Positions 1 to 8,858 of a DNA stretch of 64,000 nucleotides are shown here, one piece after another. Origin of the DNA: JAIQFL01 sp035295745 (lineage in GTDB: Bacteria; Acidobacteriota; Terriglobia; Bryobacterales; Bryobacteraceae); the NCBI GenBank assembly GCA_035295745.1, contig DATGIL010000095.1, forward strand, positions 70,517 to 134,516, given 5' to 3'. The position numbers were made by a program, and so were the translations under genes. Each line of letters begins with the position of its first letter. Within the stretch, counting starts at the first letter, position 1. The notes beneath the pieces are model-generated. The model did not search any database. It had not been told where the DNA came from and worked only from the letters and a program-made list of their open reading frames with translations.

Positions 1-2
1 AC

Positions 3-110
3 GATGCGTCGCCAGATGGACAGCGGTTCCTGCTCAATCTGCCGCTCGAGCTGTCCAACAATTCGTCGATCGCGGTGGTGACGAGCTGGACTGAAAAACT
101 GAAGGATTGA
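3..110 (+). CDS. C-terminal end of a protein cut by the window edge, possibly a TolB-like/WD40 protein
   Basis: The frame is open from the window edge to a TGA at 108-110 and gives 35 residues. The readable part contains an SPDGQRFL segment, which is typical of the last blade of PD40/TolB-type propellers, and it ends in a VVTSWTEKLKD tail. In Acidobacteriota such tails often end Ser/Thr kinases or PD40-repeat proteins. The family call rests only on this short motif, so only the presence of a coding 3' end is well supported. Confidence 0.6.
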   Translation, partial: DASPDGQRFLLNLPLELSNNSSIAVVTSWTEKLKD

Positions 111-125
111 CCGGCTGTTTCGATG

Positions 126-131
126 TATAAT
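126..131 (+). promoter_or_regulatory. -10 element TATAAT before the EthD-like gene
   Basis: A perfect TATAAT lies 10 nt before the ATG at 142. No Shine-Dalgarno sequence lies between them. A TTGACC at 107-112 is only 13 nt away, too close for a normal -35. The transcript would start within a few bases of the start codon. Confidence 0.5.
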
Positions 132-141
132 CGAGCACCTT

Positions 142-447
142 ATGATCAGAGTGAGTGTGATGTATCCGAACGGCGCGAACGCTACGTTTGATGTGGATTA
201 CTACTGCCAGCGGCATATGGCGCTCGTGCAGGAGTTGCTGGCCCCGTCGCTGAAAGGGCTGGGCGTGGATTGGGCCGTGGAAAACGCGGAAGCTCCCGCT
301 CCGTACATCGCGGTGGGATATCTGATTTTCGATACGGTGGCCGATTTCCAGGCGGCATTAGCCACACATGGGCCGGAGCTACTGGCGGACATACCGAACT
401 ACACCAACACGCGGCCGGTCTTCCAGATCAGCGAAATCAGGATGTAG
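142..447 (+). CDS. EthD family reductase-like protein
   Basis: This 101-residue protein matches the small ferredoxin-like alpha/beta-barrel EthD family. It begins with a RVSVMYPN strand, continues with the DVDYYCQRHM segment that corresponds to the family's D-x-x-Y-Y-x-x-H-M motif, and ends with PNYTNTRPVFQISEI, the usual terminal strand. EthD-type proteins are small dimeric proteins, some linked to degradation of ethers or polyketide-like compounds, but most have no known substrate. The length is typical for the family. It stands alone, with its own -10 element just upstream. The family assignment is firm and the substrate unknown. Confidence 0.85.
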   Translation: MIRVSVMYPNGANATFDVDYYCQRHMALVQELLAPSLKGLGVDWAVENAEAPAPYIAVGYLIFDTVADFQAALATHGPELLADIPNYTNTRPVFQISEIRM

Positions 448-896
448 CTTCAACGCCAAGACCCTGAGATGCTGGAACGGAGGTGAGGCGGTTCCCAACG
501 AGAGTTGGCTGGCTTCCGACGAGAATCCTGCGCAAACTTTCAGTGCTGGAGTCAGCAGAAGCGGGACCACCTGGTGGAAGAACGCGAACGCGCTTGCGAC
601 GAAGACGTGCTGCGCCTCGGCAGTGAGACGTTGTGAAAGCTCCGGAATCTCTGGCCGAATCGCCGAACCACGTAGCGATGGGGCGTCGCTTGCTGACGCG
701 CGCGGCTCGCGAGCGTCCCCCCAACCCGCGAAGGGATCGGTAGAAGCCCACAGAAAATTGATCTATCTGGTGTTGCCGGCGCCAGCCGCGAGTGACACGA
801 GTCCTTTTTCGCCTCCTCCCGAGTTAGCTTCATTAACTATGGACAACTTGAATTCGTACTCTTTCGACCAGAGAATCGGGACTGGCGTATTTGGGG
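448..896. other. Intergenic stretch with one dispersed palindromic repeat, no supported gene
   Basis: No convincing gene was found. A long open frame crosses this region on the plus strand, but it overlaps both neighbours and reads as low-complexity R/S/A-rich sequence, as expected of a shadow in GC-rich DNA. The only recognisable element is the repeat copy at 687-715. Confidence 0.5.
687..715. repeat. Dispersed REP-like palindromic repeat, copy 1
   Basis: A 29-bp GC-rich unit with the invariant core GCGCGCGGCTCGC, beginning CGCTTGCT and ending GAGCG. It is nearly identical to the units at 15277-15305 and 54485-54512. The outer arms are roughly self-complementary, so it can fold into a hairpin. 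Confidence 0.7.
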
Positions 897-2981
897 ATGC
901 GAACACAACTCACCACTCAATCGGGCGAGACCCCGGGGAGAGATGCGACTCCACGGACGTGCGAACTGATGCGCCAGCATCAAAACCTCATCTACACCCA
1001 GACTAGCCACCTCTTCGCGATTCTGATGGCTGCACAGTGGGTGGCCGGTATCGTGGCTGCCATCTGGATCTTTCCCCACACCCCGAACGCCGTAGCGGCA
1101 CAGGCAACTTCGAGAGTCTGGCGTGCCGTTTTTATCGGTGGCGCGTTCACCGCGGTGCCTGTGTTTCTGGCAATCAAGTGGCCCGCCAAGGCCTACACAC
1201 GCCACGTAGTCGCGATCACTCAGATGTTGATGTCGGCCCTCTTGATCCACCTGACGGGCGGCAGGATCGAAACGCATTTTCATGTGTTCGGGTCAATGGC
1301 GTTCCTGGCATATTATCGCGACTGGAAAGTGCTGGCGCCAGCCACCGTGGTTGTCGCGGCCGACCATGCACTTCGCGGACTTCTGTTCTCGCAGACTGTC
1401 TTTGGCGTCCATGGACACCAGCCCTGGAGTTGGATGGAGTACACAGGCTGGGTCCTCTTCGAGAACATTATCCTGGTGAAGTGTTGCCGGCGTGGCGTCC
1501 ACGAAATGTGGGACACGGCACGGCGTCGCGCCTGCACCGAGGCAATCTCCGAGGAACTCCGTGACGCCAAGGAGGACGCGGAAAGGGCCAACCGCGCCAA
1601 GAGCATCTTTCTCGCTAACATGTCGCACGAGATTCGCACGCCTCTGAACGCAATTCTGGGCTATTCCCAGCTTCTGATGCGCGACCGTGGTTTGGGGCCG
1701 CAGGCAAAACGGAATCTCGAGATCATCAATGGCAGCGGGAATCACCTTCTGACCCTGATCAACGAGATTCTCGATATGACCAAGATCGAAGCTGGCCAGG
1801 CCATGTTTCAGCGCGCGACGTTCGATCTGTTCGCTCTCATCAAAGGTGTCGAGGACATGTTCCGCCAGCGCGCGGAGGCCAAGGGACTTTGTTTCACCGT
1901 AACGGTCGAGAGAGGTTGTCCACGATATCTCGAGTCGGATGAAGGCAAGATTTGCCAGGTCCTGATCAATCTGATCGGGAATGCTGTGAAGTTCACGGAG
2001 ACGGGATTCGTGACGCTGCGGGTTTCAGTGGAACGCGCCGACGACGGGCAATGCTGGCTGGTTGCCGCGGTGGAAGACTCCGGTATCGGCATCACAGCCG
2101 AGGAGCAGACTCTCCTCTTCCGTCCCTTCGCGCAGAGCGTGAACGAGCGCAATAAGCACGGCGGAACGGGTCTTGGTTTGGCCATCAGCCAGGAGTTTGC
2201 GCGGCTCATGGGAGGCATCATCGCGATCACCAGCGAGCCTGGGCGTGGATCTACTTTCCGCCTCGCTGTTCCCGCCCAGTTGCGCGACGCGGCAGGCGTC
2301 CAATCCACGCCCAACGACCGGCGCGTCGACGGTCTTGCCAAATGCACCCATGCCCCCCGGATTCTGATCGCGGACGACGATCGGAACAATCGCGAATGGC
2401 TGCGCGATCTGCTGGTGCAGATGGGCTTCAGCGTGCGGGAGGCGGAGAACGGCAGCGACGCGGTAACGGCGTGGCAGCAGTGGCGTCCGCATGCCATCCT
2501 GATGGATCTGCGCATGTCCGTGATGGACGGATTCGAGGCTACGCGCCGCATCCGCCTGCATTCGGGCGGAGGCGATACCTCCATCATCGCCGTGACCGCC
2601 AGCGCCATGGAAATGGACCGTCACAAGGCCCTGGAGAGCGGCGTCAGTGGATTTCTCTCGAAGCCCGTTCACGAGAACGAGTTGCTCGCTCTGTTGAAGA
2701 AACATCTGGGGCTGGAGTATTCCTATTTGGAAGAGGAGCAAACTGGTGAAGGAGTAACGGGGCGGGAACGCGCTTCGGCGACAGGGGCACTCGAAGAAGT
2801 GGACTCCGCTCTGCTGGCGGCGTTGCGGCAGGCCGTGCAGAACGGCGAAAAGGACAACCTGGACGAGCTGATCCGCCGCGTAGAAGAACAACACGGGCGA
2901 TGCGCCCAGGTACTGCGTGGCCTTGCGGACAATTACGAATACGATGCCCTGACTCATCTCCTGGAGGAGGCTTTGGCATGA
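897..2981 (+). CDS. Hybrid sensor histidine kinase with membrane N-terminus and receiver domain
   Basis: This is a cytoplasmic-membrane hybrid kinase. The first ~190 residues are hydrophobic, with several predicted membrane helices and a GGRIETHFHVFGSMAF signature shared by a family of multi-pass sensor regions. A HisKA domain follows, with the H-box at NMSHEIRTPLNAILGYSQLL. The ATPase domain is complete, with an N-box in LINLIGNAVKF, G1 DSGIGI and G2 GGTGLGLA. A receiver domain follows, with the phosphoacceptor Asp in LMDLRM and the conserved Lys in SKPV, and then a ~90-residue helical tail. The start at 897 is preferred; an in-frame ATG at 969 would remove 24 residues before the first membrane helix. 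The next gene overlaps by ATGA, so the two proteins probably act in one phosphorelay. The signal is unknown. Confidence 0.88.
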   Translation: MRTQLTTQSGETPGRDATPRTCELMRQHQNLIYTQTSHLFAILMAAQWVAGIVAAIWIFPHTPNAVAAQATSRVWRAVFIGGAFTAVPVFLAIKWPAKAYTRHVVAITQMLMSALLIHLTGGRIETHFHVFGSMAFLAYYRDWKVLAPATVVVAADHALRGLLFSQTVFGVHGHQPWSWMEYTGWVLFENIILVKCCRRGVHEMWDTARRRACTEAISEELRDAKEDAERANRAKSIFLANMSHEIRTPLNAILGYSQLLMRDRGLGPQAKRNLEIINGSGNHLLTLINEILDMTKIEAGQAMFQRATFDLFALIKGVEDMFRQRAEAKGLCFTVTVERGCPRYLESDEGKICQVLINLIGNAVKFTETGFVTLRVSVERADDGQCWLVAAVEDSGIGITAEEQTLLFRPFAQSVNERNKHGGTGLGLAISQEFARLMGGIIAITSEPGRGSTFRLAVPAQLRDAAGVQSTPNDRRVDGLAKCTHAPRILIADDDRNNREWLRDLLVQMGFSVREAENGSDAVTAWQQWRPHAILMDLRMSVMDGFEATRRIRLHSGGGDTSIIAVTASAMEMDRHKALESGVSGFLSKPVHENELLALLKKHLGLEYSYLEEEQTGEGVTGRERASATGALEEVDSALLAALRQAVQNGEKDNLDELIRRVEEQHGRCAQVLRGLADNYEYDALTHLLEEALA

Positions 2982-4213
2982 CGCCGAAACTGGCCGCCGC
3001 TCCACAACCGATTCCCGATACCCCTCCCGAAGACGCGAATCGCCGTCGTGAGGGAATAGCGTGCCCGCAAACCGCCCCGGCTTGCATCATGGTGGTAGAC
3101 GACCAGCCGGCAAACCTAAAGCTCATGGAGGACATCCTGCGCGAACAGGGATACCGGGTGCGATCGTTTCCGCGCGGCCGGCTGGCGCTAACATTCGCGC
3201 GGCAGGAACCGCCCGATCTGATCCTTCTGGATGTCACCATGCCGGAGATGAGTGGGTTTGAGGTGTGCCGCCACTTGAAGTCTGACCCCGCACTGGCAGG
3301 CCTTCCTGTGATCTTTCTCAGTGCGCTGAGTGAGCCCCAGGACAAACTGATGGGATTCCGGTGCGGCGGCGTGGACTACATCACCAAGCCGTTTCAGGTG
3401 GAAGAGATCCAGGCAAGGGTCAAGACTCACCTCGAATTGCACCACGCCCAGCAGCAGTTGCAGCGTCATACCGATCATCTGGAAGAACTGGTACAGGCCC
3501 GCACCCGCGATCTGATGGAGGCGCAGGCCCGATTGCACTTCCTTGACAAGGCCAAGAGCGACTTTCTGAGGCTGATCTCGCATGAGCTGCGCACGCCCTT
3601 GAACGGGGTGCTGGGAGTCAGCCAGTTGCTGTTGGAAGGACTTCCGGCGAATTCAGAGGCAACCGAACTGCGGGACCTTTTCGAGCAGTCCCGGGAGAGA
3701 ATTCTGTCGATTACAGAGAACGCACTGCTGCTGGCGCAGATTCAAGTGGAAGCCGAGCGCTTTCCTTCGCAGCCTGTGCCGCTCGACACCATCCTGCGAA
3801 CTGCGGCGGCCCAGTCGACAATGTTCGCCGCTTCGCGGCGAGTCGCAATCGATCCGTTGCCGGGCTGCGAGGCGATCGTCACAGGCGAGGAAAGTTTGTT
3901 GGTCAAAGCTCTTCAGGCGCTGGTCGAGACCGCGGTGAAATTTTCGAAGCCCGGCGAAACCGTGGAGATAGCCAGTACCTCGACGCCCCGCGGAGCCGTG
4001 GTGCGCATCCAGAGTGCGTCGGGCAGGATTCCGGCCAGCACCCTCGCGAGATTCTTCGATATCTTCTCCTTGGGAGAAGGCGCACCCGGCAGCGAGATAG
4101 GGTTAGAGCCCGCGGTCGCGCACCGTATTTTCACCCTGTACGGAGGATCGGTGACAGCGGAGAATCGCGAGCCAGTGGGAATTCGCCTTACTGCGACATT
4201 TGTGCAGGGATAG
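2978..4213 (+). CDS. Receiver-histidine kinase protein with degenerate ATPase domain
   Basis: This 411-residue protein starts inside the stop codon of the upstream hybrid kinase (ATGA overlap). It has an N-terminal receiver domain with the acidic pair in MVVDDQPAN, the phosphoacceptor Asp in LILLDVTMP and the Lys in TKPF. A coiled-coil linker (about residues 150-190) leads to a dimerisation domain whose H-box LISHELRTPLNGVLG keeps the phosphorylatable His. The last ~150 residues occupy the place of the ATPase domain but lack a recognisable G1 DxGxG box and a glycine-rich G2 box, and the N-box Asn is replaced in LVETAVKFS. It may receive or store phosphate rather than make it. No DNA-binding output domain is present. 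Its likely partner is the kinase at 897-2981. Confidence 0.82.
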   Translation: MTPKLAAAPQPIPDTPPEDANRRREGIACPQTAPACIMVVDDQPANLKLMEDILREQGYRVRSFPRGRLALTFARQEPPDLILLDVTMPEMSGFEVCRHLKSDPALAGLPVIFLSALSEPQDKLMGFRCGGVDYITKPFQVEEIQARVKTHLELHHAQQQLQRHTDHLEELVQARTRDLMEAQARLHFLDKAKSDFLRLISHELRTPLNGVLGVSQLLLEGLPANSEATELRDLFEQSRERILSITENALLLAQIQVEAERFPSQPVPLDTILRTAAAQSTMFAASRRVAIDPLPGCEAIVTGEESLLVKALQALVETAVKFSKPGETVEIASTSTPRGAVVRIQSASGRIPASTLARFFDIFSLGEGAPGSEIGLEPAVAHRIFTLYGGSVTAENREPVGIRLTATFVQG

Positions 4214-4222
4214 TCGCCGCAA

Positions 4223-4834
4223 CTATGCGCGAGTGCGCTTCATCTTCCGTCCTAGCAGCCAGCCTGCCAGCCCACCAACAATCAGGCAGGCGCTTCCCGC
4301 GATCCACACGGCGCGAGTCAGTTCCGAGATCAGAGTATTGGTAAACACGTTGGACGAAAGATGCAAGCTGACGATCTTCCACTGGCCGCCTGACTTGGCG
4401 GCCGTCGCGCTCCAACGCGAACTGAGCTTAAACGGCCCGCGTACGATCGGAAAAAACTCGTCTTCCATGCTTCCATCGGCAAGTGCGACATCGCCTCCGC
4501 CGCCTATGAAGCGCGCATGCGCTCCGAGCTTCGCCTGCGTGGTGTACTTAGTGATGTAGCGGCCTGGATCTTTTACCATCTTCCGGTAATAAGCGCGAAT
4601 CTCGTCGTGACCGCGAGAGATCTCGGCGTTCCACCAGATCACCGTACAGTCAGGCCGCATCTGCGCGACGATGCCTTCGATGTCCTGGGCGTTAATCGCC
4701 GCTTCCACATCGTGCAGGATCCGGAGCAGCGCTTCGCGGTCCTCCTGGTGCAAATCGTCTTGAGGTGTCATAGGCAAGGGCTGGAGTAAGGCGGCCAGGG
4801 CGACGGCACACCACACTCCCGCTCGGGTCCGCAT
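4223..4834 (-). CDS. Secreted or membrane-anchored NTF2-like (SnoaL/DUF4440-type) protein
   Basis: This 203-residue protein has an N-terminal signal peptide (VWCAVALAALLQPLP), then an NTF2-like fold segment with the DVEAAINAQDIEGIVAQM helix and a CTVIWW strand typical of SnoaL/DUF4440 proteins. A C-terminal hydrophobic helix (about residues 175-197) and an RKMKR stop-transfer tail follow. The topology suggests an extracytoplasmic NTF2-like domain held by a C-terminal anchor. NTF2-like domains act as enzymes or ligand pockets, and nothing here shows the ligand. A TAGAAT hexamer lies 9 nt before the ATG. Confidence 0.75.
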   Translation of the reverse strand: MRTRAGVWCAVALAALLQPLPMTPQDDLHQEDREALLRILHDVEAAINAQDIEGIVAQMRPDCTVIWWNAEISRGHDEIRAYYRKMVKDPGRYITKYTTQAKLGAHARFIGGGGDVALADGSMEDEFFPIVRGPFKLSSRWSATAAKSGGQWKIVSLHLSSNVFTNTLISELTRAVWIAGSACLIVGGLAGWLLGRKMKRTRA

Positions 4835-4843
4835 AGGCCTTCA

Positions 4844-4849
4844 ATTCTA
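4844..4849 (-). promoter_or_regulatory. -10-like TAGAAT before the NTF2-like gene
   Basis: On the minus strand TAGAAT lies 9 nt before the ATG at 4834. No -35 was recognised and no Shine-Dalgarno is present. The same hexamer lies 8 nt before the ATGs at 15153 and 23733. Confidence 0.4.
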
Positions 4850-4990
4850 GCAGGCGGCGAAACGAGTAAGATCGCTTGCCCGATCAGGTCTGCATCTGCG
4901 GAATGCGCCGCATGGTATCTAGCTAGTGAACAGGCGAAAAGTCTCGATAGTGTTTCGAGACGGCAAACAGGAGTGGGTGTCTACGACACA

Positions 4991-7900
4991 TCACTCCGGG
5001 AAATAACCTTCCCGTGCCCGGACCTTGCGATTCTTCGGCCCGGCGACTCGCACATCAATGGGGTGCCAGGTGTGCCCTTCCGCCGATGGCGGCTGAAACG
5101 TGATCAGGTAGCCATGCAGAAGATCCTGCGAGACCGCTTCAAATACCGAGCGGATTTCGGAGGGCTCGCGAATGACAAACGACACCCCGCCGGTAGTCTT
5201 GGAGACCGTCGAAAGCTGCTTAAGCAATTCGGGATGGGACAGCGCACTGCCTTGTGCGATGGTGTAGATTGGTATCCCGGCACTCTTGGCACGCAGGATT
5301 GCGGCGTCGGTAGTCAGCACGCTGCAGTTGTCCGATCCATCGGTGAACACGACGATCACCTTTTTGCCGCTACGCCCGGTCAGGCCGAGATTCACCCGCA
5401 CTAATGCGTCGTAGAGCGCGGTGGATCCGCCCGCGTGGGTGCGCATCACCGCGCGCTTGAGCGCACTCTTATCGGTAGTGAAGGGCTGGAATTCGGTCAC
5501 CGAATCGTTGAACGTATAGATTGCGACGGAATCGATGGGGCGCAACTCGCCGATCAGCTTGAGCGCAGCGTTGCGCAGCGCCGGAAGTGCGGCCTGCATG
5601 CTTCCGGTGGTGTCGAAGAGGAGGGCGACCGACACCGGTGCGACGCGTGTCTCGAAGGCGACAGTTTCCAAAGCATTACCCTCTTCGGAGATGGTAAATT
5701 CACTGGCCGGAAGGTCGTCTACGTATCGGTTGTGCTCGTCCTTGACGGTGGCGTAGACCTCCACCAATCTGCCGGTCGCGCGGAAGACGGTTTCGGACGG
5801 CGCCTCGGCGGGAGCCGATCCGGAAGAATCGGTCGGGGCTGGGCCCGCGGCTGTGACGTCGTTCACCGCCGTGGAAAAGGCCGCATGTGGACCCGCGCTT
5901 TGCGCACCCTTCGCCAGGCGCTTCACCACATCGTCGAAGCCTGCGAATCCGCCGTGCAGAGCCGACCCGGGCTGCTCACTGGAAGTGACCAGCGCAGGAG
6001 CCGCAAACAGGCGGCGCGAATCATCCGGAAGGAAAACATGCTTGCGCAGAAGATTCGGATCTTCGGCAACCAGCAAGTGCCGAGGATCGAGCTCGGCGGC
6101 GTAAACCAGACCGGTCAGGGCCGCCGCCGTCCGGCCGGAATTTGGCGATGCTGTCAATGAGTCAAGACGAGGCACCTGTTGCAGCGCTTTCACGCGGTCA
6201 AAGGCCTCTCGCCGCGCCCCGTTCAGGCGCAGCAGGCTGCTTGGAACCGCTTCATCGAGATCGAGCTGGGATGGGGTCGAGCCCGCGTCCCCCTTGGACG
6301 CGGCCAGCACCACGGTGTCGAGCAGAAGGCCCAGTGCCTTGGCCGAGTGATCGTCTCCCGCCAGACCTTCGGAGACGTGCCGGAACGCGGCAGCGGATTG
6401 TGCCGCATCGAGCGTGCCCGACTTGGTCCCCAAAACGATCAGGTCCACGAGAGAATGCCATTCCGCCATCAGAGTATTGCGTGCCGCCGTCTTCGAACGT
6501 GCTACCGTTTCCGAAAAAGCCGCCAGCGCCTGAAACTCCTCGCGGCCCAGACCCGGCAGGCTCTCGAAATAGGGGAACAGGCTCTGCCACTCGCCGTAGT
6601 GCGAAGCGAGCAACGCGGCGGATGGCCGATCGAGGGGCGCTTTGCGTTTCTCTTCCAGTTGTGCGATCGCCAGGAGCGCCTGGATCGCGTCCAGCCCCAG
6701 CACGGAACCGTCCTCGCCGTCCGTAGCGCCAGCCCAGGCATGCACACCTCCCGGATAGCGAACATTGCCTTCCGCATCCAGCGGCAGCTCGCAGAACAGA
6801 GATACACGCCAACTCCCCATTATCCGGTCCATTGCCATGCTTAAATCTGAGCTCCTGCGGTACCAGGTGTAGAAACGTTCGGCACGCTCACCGGTCTTGG
6901 TGAAGAAGCGCTGGTGAGCGGCATCGCCGCGTGAAACCGCATAGTAGAAAGCCGCGAGTGAACCATGATCTTTTTCGATCAATCCGCGGAAAAAGGCGGG
7001 CGGGTCGTACGGGCTGGCGCCTGCCAGCCTCTGCCAGGCTGCGTGAGCGTTGGGCCCGCCAGGCAACACCGCAGTTCCCTTGGCAACCGCGAACGCCTGC
7101 GAATAGAGCCACAAGGTCGAAGAATCCTGGGTGACCAGCTGTTTCAGTCCGATGCTCTTCAATACAGCTTCCGAAGCGCCGTTTTCCATCGACCCCAGCG
7201 ACGCATACGCCCGGGCCGTCCGTGCATCCCTGGCCAACAACTCCGCGATACCTCCCGGCATCGGCGGAGCGCTCTTCAAATACTCACTCCACGCGCCGGC
7301 ATTATCGAGATGCGCGGACCCGGACTGAATCTCAAACGAGAAGATACGTTTGGTTTCGAGCGTCTCCTGCATGGTGATTTCGTCGATTCCGAGCGCCGCC
7401 GGAATCGGCTGGTGCAGGACGTCAGTGGGGTGGTCGCCAGGCTCGATTGTGAGAGAGCCGCCTTGCTCCACCGCTTTCCATCCGAGTATCGCCAGGATCC
7501 TATCGGCATTTTTACGCTGGAGATCGGTGGTGAATGCGATCGTCACTACGGTGGAATCGCCCTTCTGTTCTCCAAGACGCGCCAACTCGGAAACGGCCGA
7601 GATATAGGTCTTGATGGTGGCTGCGTAGTCGGGAATCGGGTCGGGATTGGCGGGCGCGGATTCACGAGTCACCGCGCGCGCGTATTCGAGAAAGAAGTTC
7701 GCGTGGGACAGCGTTTTGTCGATATGCGCAATCGCGGCGAACGCCTGCAACCCGCCGGGCACCCATGCCTCCTCACCCACGGGAGGATTGTTGGGAACAG
7801 CGTCCAGTTCCGCCGTCACTGGGCTACTTTCCGGCTTGCCCAGATTCTGCAGGCGCGTGAGCACTGCGGCCTGGTCCGGCGCTTTGGGATCGAGTTCCAG

Positions 7901-8812
7901 GTAGCGATGCATGTGTTCGCCGGCCGAAGCGAAGTCCTTCCTGGCTTCGAGGATCATTCCCAAAACATACTCGGCGCGCGGAAACCGGCGGCCTTTGTCG
8001 AGGCGAATCGCCGCCTTCACCGACTCCTCGGCGCGATCGAGGTCATTCAAGTGAAAACGGATGATCGCATTGTCTACCAGCACGTTAAGGTAACGATGGC
8101 GGGTATCCACACGCATCAGGTCGTCGGCTGCTTTGGCAGCCGATTGCCAGTCTTTATCGTCCATATACAACCGGGTGAGGCGGAAGTATGGCAACGGATC
8201 CTTGGGATCGAGCGCGATGGCCTTCTCAAAAGCCTGTCGGGCCTCCGCGGATTTCTGTTCTCCCGCGAACGCGATGGCGAGCGCGCTCCAGGCCGGGGCA
8301 AATTTCGGGGCGGCCTCCACGGCCGCGCTGAGCTGCCGCTCGGCCTCGTAAAGCTGATTCTGCTGGAGAGCCTTGAGTCCCGCGTCCCAGGCCTGCTGGG
8401 CGCGGTGCGGCACTGACTCGACGGGGACTGCTAAAGTGGGGTCGGAGCCAATCGGGGCAATGACGATCGTCGGCAACTGCGGATTGCTGGAGAGCCGCGG
8501 ATCGGTCAGATCGATGGTAGTGGACGAGTAGCCCTTCACCATCGCGACCAGCACGCACTTCCCCATCGTAATCGGCGAGTACGGCGCCGTTTCGACATGC
8601 CAGATGTATTGGCCGTTCTTGTCGGATACTACTTCCAGCCGGTTCTCCATCGCATAACAACTGCGTTCGATGGCGACTTTGAAACCGGGGGGAGATCCGT
8701 CTTCCCGCACCACCTTTCCGTGGAAAAGAAACATGTCCGCCTGTCCCTGCTGCATGGCAAGGCAAAGGCAACCCGCCAGGGTGAGCTTTCCGAGAAGGCT
8801 TCGTTTCGTCAA
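4991..8812 (-). CDS. Giant secreted TPR and VWA-domain protein (TIGR03436-like C-terminus)
   Basis: About 1,273 residues from a TTG start at 8812, chosen because the next ~20 codons encode a signal peptide (KRSLLGKLTLAGCLCLA) and TATACT lies 8 nt upstream. A longer in-frame reading to 9031 would run through the divergent gene. In order: signal peptide; a carboxypeptidase-regulatory-like beta domain (FLFHGKVVRED...); tetratricopeptide repeats over roughly residues 130-330; a long helical middle of unknown fold; a C-terminal VWA-like domain starting near FRATGRLVEVYATV. The VWA part has a MIDAS-like DTTGSM, a GGSTALYD segment and FTDGSD. Such domains are abundant in Acidobacteriota secreted proteins and are thought to mediate protein binding. 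Its divergent neighbour begins 46 nt away. Confidence 0.82.
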   Translation of the reverse strand: MTKRSLLGKLTLAGCLCLAMQQGQADMFLFHGKVVREDGSPPGFKVAIERSCYAMENRLEVVSDKNGQYIWHVETAPYSPITMGKCVLVAMVKGYSSTTIDLTDPRLSSNPQLPTIVIAPIGSDPTLAVPVESVPHRAQQAWDAGLKALQQNQLYEAERQLSAAVEAAPKFAPAWSALAIAFAGEQKSAEARQAFEKAIALDPKDPLPYFRLTRLYMDDKDWQSAAKAADDLMRVDTRHRYLNVLVDNAIIRFHLNDLDRAEESVKAAIRLDKGRRFPRAEYVLGMILEARKDFASAGEHMHRYLELDPKAPDQAAVLTRLQNLGKPESSPVTAELDAVPNNPPVGEEAWVPGGLQAFAAIAHIDKTLSHANFFLEYARAVTRESAPANPDPIPDYAATIKTYISAVSELARLGEQKGDSTVVTIAFTTDLQRKNADRILAILGWKAVEQGGSLTIEPGDHPTDVLHQPIPAALGIDEITMQETLETKRIFSFEIQSGSAHLDNAGAWSEYLKSAPPMPGGIAELLARDARTARAYASLGSMENGASEAVLKSIGLKQLVTQDSSTLWLYSQAFAVAKGTAVLPGGPNAHAAWQRLAGASPYDPPAFFRGLIEKDHGSLAAFYYAVSRGDAAHQRFFTKTGERAERFYTWYRRSSDLSMAMDRIMGSWRVSLFCELPLDAEGNVRYPGGVHAWAGATDGEDGSVLGLDAIQALLAIAQLEEKRKAPLDRPSAALLASHYGEWQSLFPYFESLPGLGREEFQALAAFSETVARSKTAARNTLMAEWHSLVDLIVLGTKSGTLDAAQSAAAFRHVSEGLAGDDHSAKALGLLLDTVVLAASKGDAGSTPSQLDLDEAVPSSLLRLNGARREAFDRVKALQQVPRLDSLTASPNSGRTAAALTGLVYAAELDPRHLLVAEDPNLLRKHVFLPDDSRRLFAAPALVTSSEQPGSALHGGFAGFDDVVKRLAKGAQSAGPHAAFSTAVNDVTAAGPAPTDSSGSAPAEAPSETVFRATGRLVEVYATVKDEHNRYVDDLPASEFTISEEGNALETVAFETRVAPVSVALLFDTTGSMQAALPALRNAALKLIGELRPIDSVAIYTFNDSVTEFQPFTTDKSALKRAVMRTHAGGSTALYDALVRVNLGLTGRSGKKVIVVFTDGSDNCSVLTTDAAILRAKSAGIPIYTIAQGSALSHPELLKQLSTVSKTTGGVSFVIREPSEIRSVFEAVSQDLLHGYLITFQPPSAEGHTWHPIDVRVAGPKNRKVRAREGYFPE

Positions 8813-8820
8813 TTTCTCAG

Positions 8821-8826
8821 AGTATA
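8821..8826 (-). promoter_or_regulatory. -10-like TATACT before the TPR-VWA gene
   Basis: On the minus strand TATACT lies 8 nt before the TTG at 8812. This supports the TTG start and fits the short -10-to-start spacing seen at other genes here. The divergent gene at 8859 has TAAGAT at 8845-8850, also 8 nt before its ATG. Confidence 0.4.
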
Positions 8827-8858
8827 GCGTGACCGGAGGACTGCTAAGATGGTCGGCG

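Noticed and set aside
368..1006. A 212-residue plus-strand open frame
   Set aside because: It overlaps the end of the EthD-like gene and the start of the hybrid kinase, and it reads as low-complexity R/S/A-rich sequence with a repeat unit inside. Typical shadow in GC-rich DNA.
6965..8416. A 483-residue plus-strand open frame antisense to the TPR-VWA gene
   Set aside because: The opposite strand encodes clear TPRs and a VWA domain. This frame has no recognisable motifs and reflects codon bias.
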